A stretch of DNA of 64,000 nt, taken from UMGS1649 sp045604405 (lineage in GTDB: Bacteria; Bacillota; Clostridia; TANB77; CAG-465). Both the position numbers and the translations under genes were made by a program. The notes below the pieces were generated by a model, which saw only the letters and a program-made list of their open reading frames with translations, was not told where the DNA came from and ran no database searches. Below are positions 62,409 to 64,000 of this stretch, piece by piece. The stretch's first letter is position 1; each line of letters begins with the position of its first letter. Where the stretch lies: contig JAZUNZ010000035.1 of the NCBI GenBank assembly GCA_045604405.1, positions 1 to 64,000 of the forward strand, in the 5' to 3' direction.

Positions 62409-64000
62409 CTATTCTTTTGTAGAATATTCTTCTATTATATTTAGAAGTTTTTCCTTGGCTTCAGCTAAAGTAACTCCTGCAATTTGCGCTCCTGCAAACG
62501 TCAAGTGCCCGCCACCGCCAAGCTTTTCTAATATTGCTTGAACGTTGATGTCCCCTAGCGAACGACCAGATATCATAATAACTCCATCTATTTCACATAG
62601 TACAAATGATGCAAGTACTCCTGTAATAGATAAAAGTTCGTCTGCTGCTTGTGCTGCTATGACTGACATATTTTCGTGCTGTTCCCCACACACAGACATT
62701 GCTATTTTCCCATCTATTATTTGAGCTTCTTTTACAATGTTTACTTTTGTCATATATGTTTCAAAATCGTTTTGGAAAATGTGTTTTACTTCTGTTATAT
62801 CTAGACCTGTTTTCTTTAAGTATGCCGATACTTCAAACGTTCTAACACCTGTTTTAAATGTAAAGTTTTTAGTGTCTATTACAATTCCACTAAATATAGC
62901 CTCAGCTTCTTTTGCTGTTAGTTTTACTTCGTCTAAATACATTAAAAGTTCTGTAACTAATTCCGAAGTAGATGAAGCATATACTTCGTGATATGTTAAA
63001 ATTGTATTTTCTATGAATTCTGGGCCTCTTCTATGGTGATCTATTACTACAACTTTATCGAAATTGTCTAAAAGGTCCGGTACAGCTAAATAACTAGCTT
63101 TATGTGTATCCACTACTACTAGAAGTGAATTTTCAAATTCTTGTTTTTTAATATCATCTTTAGTTATAAACACATCATCGTATTCACCTGTAGTTTTGAG
63201 TCTTTCTATTACAAGCTTAGTTGTATTATTATGCTTGAAATCTACTACTATTTTAGCTTCTTTACCATATGTCTTTGCTATTTTATATACACCAACAGCT
63301 GCACCCACACAATCTATGTCTGTGTTTTTGTGACCCATTATATATACATTTTCACACTTATCTATTACGTCTCTTAACGCTTGAGAAACCATCCTTGCTC
63401 TTACTCTACTTGTTTTGTCGTGTTGTTTGCCGCTATCTCCATAAAAATCATATTTCTTCTTATTCTTAACAACCGCTTGATTGCCACCTCTACCCATAGC
63501 AACATCTAGCGCTGTCATTGCGGATTTGTATCTGCCCGCTAAAGTTTCTTCATCATAGGATAAACCTATACTTATTGTTACAGGCACTTTCACTTTGTCT
63601 TCGGATATCTTGTTTATTTTTTCTAAAATATCGAAAGAAGATTTTTCTAAATCTGTCATGCACTCTTTTGCTATAAAATATATATATTTATCTTTCTCTA
63701 TTTTTGTAACTACACCATCATATCTTTTAATCCAGCTTACTATTTCTGTGTCTATCCCTGCAGTTGTATTTACTTTATCCATATCGTCCAAGCCTTGCAT
63801 TATATCGTCAAAGCTATCTATTGTGATTACTCCAACAACCGTCCTTGAATCATCTAATATTCTCTCTAGTACGAATTGCTCTGTCACATCAACAAACACA
63901 ACTAGCTTTCCTATATCTTCACCAGCCATTATGTCTGTTGCGTGTAACAAATATTTTCTATCTGCCACTTCAAATTTTATTCCTTCTTTTCTAGAAGATT
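62409..64000 (-). CDS. gdpP: GdpP-like c-di-AMP phosphodiesterase, partial at window edge
   Basis: Hydrolyses cyclic di-AMP. About 530 residues are inside the window; the frame stays open to 64000, so the N-terminus (two transmembrane helices and part of PAS) is cut. Seen: rest of PAS (VADRKYLLHATDIMAGEDIG), a degenerate GGDEF, and DHH/DHHA1 (YIMGHKNTDIDCVGAAVGVY, VVIDHHRRGPEF, LGGGGHLTFAGAQIAG). Upstream of rplI, the conserved order. Confidence 0.9.
   Translation of the reverse strand, partial: SSRKEGIKFEVADRKYLLHATDIMAGEDIGKLVVFVDVTEQFVLERILDDSRTVVGVITIDSFDDIMQGLDDMDKVNTTAGIDTEIVSWIKRYDGVVTKIEKDKYIYFIAKECMTDLEKSSFDILEKINKISEDKVKVPVTISIGLSYDEETLAGRYKSAMTALDVAMGRGGNQAVVKNKKKYDFYGDSGKQHDKTSRVRARMVSQALRDVIDKCENVYIMGHKNTDIDCVGAAVGVYKIAKTYGKEAKIVVDFKHNNTTKLVIERLKTTGEYDDVFITKDDIKKQEFENSLLVVVDTHKASYLAVPDLLDNFDKVVVIDHHRRGPEFIENTILTYHEVYASSTSELVTELLMYLDEVKLTAKEAEAIFSGIVIDTKNFTFKTGVRTFEVSAYLKKTGLDITEVKHIFQNDFETYMTKVNIVKEAQIIDGKIAMSVCGEQHENMSVIAAQAADELLSITGVLASFVLCEIDGVIMISGRSLGDINVQAILEKLGGGGHLTFAGAQIAGVTLAEAKEKLLNIIEEYSTKE

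Noticed and set aside
1..64000. CRISPR arrays, rRNA genes, insertion sequences
   Set aside because: No regularly spaced repeat array, no rRNA-like sequence and no transposase frame was found by reading.

Overview
The window looks like core chromosome of a low-GC, spore-forming member of the Clostridia. It carries spo0A, spoIIID, a SpoIIQ-type peptidase, spoIID, yunB, a SPOCS/LysM coat-type protein and an uninterrupted pro-sigK. It also carries gram-positive cell-division and housekeeping genes: divIVA, sepF, an mreB/mbl homologue, ireB-ruvX-DUF1292, gdpP-rplI-dnaB-tilS-ftsH and rplM-rpsI. Overall composition and the mix with T4SS-like genes suggest an uncultivated gut-type clostridial lineage; that placement is inference.

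Layout. 0.1-9.1 kb: a minus-strand block mutS-mutL-miaA-HlyD-like-pilin-like, then sepF-divIVA-DUF2238 from its own promoter. 9.2-12.2 kb: a three-gene ABC-2 exporter and, just upstream of it, an unannotated 42-residue peptide gene with its own promoter and terminator. 12.2-15 kb: a flotillin with a broken N-terminal frame, and prfA. 15-18.2 kb: an MBOAT acyltransferase/SGNH pair bounded by 148-bp direct repeats. The right repeat is part of a candidate type I toxin-antitoxin locus (a 37-residue hydrophobic peptide on the plus strand and a convergent antisense RNA). The left repeat is an orphan copy of the antisense RNA upstream of prfA. 18.97-26.6 kb: a 7.6-kb integrated element inserted into the 3' end of spo0A. 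It carries a tyrosine integrase, serine resolvase, Rep-like protein, XRE regulators, a zinc-ribbon nuclease and an SDR cargo gene. The integration replaced the last ~57 codons and the terminator of spo0A with element-borne, synonymously diverged versions, and left the original 3' end as a remnant at the far border. 26.4-33.9 kb: spo0A, mnmA, a HTH/membrane regulator, yigZ-like, a HI0933-like flavoprotein, a YnbB-like PLP enzyme, a WG-repeat protein and DUF1292. 33.9-41 kb: ruvX, ireB, a degenerate GGDEF protein, a CpaE/TadZ-like ATPase, a VirB2-like pilin, small membrane proteins, a split TSUP transporter and an HD-EAL protein. 41-47.5 kb: rplM-rpsI, yunB, SPOCS-LysM, lemA, DUF3137, tRNA-Thr, sigK and DUF1540. 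47.6-57.6 kb: tcdA, U32 peptidase, mreB/mbl, spoIIID, spoIIQ-like, spoIID, a VirD4/TraG coupling ATPase with a partner, and several compositionally odd orphan genes. 57.6-64 kb: ftsH, tilS, dnaB, rplI and a gdpP cut by the window edge.

How the genes work together: DNA mismatch repair (MutS/MutL with an endonuclease-type MutL), tRNA modification (MiaA, MnmA, TilS, TcdA), division and shape (SepF, DivIVA, MreB-like), and early-to-late sporulation control (Spo0A, SpoIIID, SigK, SpoIIQ/SpoIID engulfment). The accessory material is concentrated at 9-26.6 kb. The strongest candidates for something undescribed are the type I toxin/antitoxin RNA with its orphan duplicate (15.0-18.2 kb) and the spo0A-targeting integrative element.
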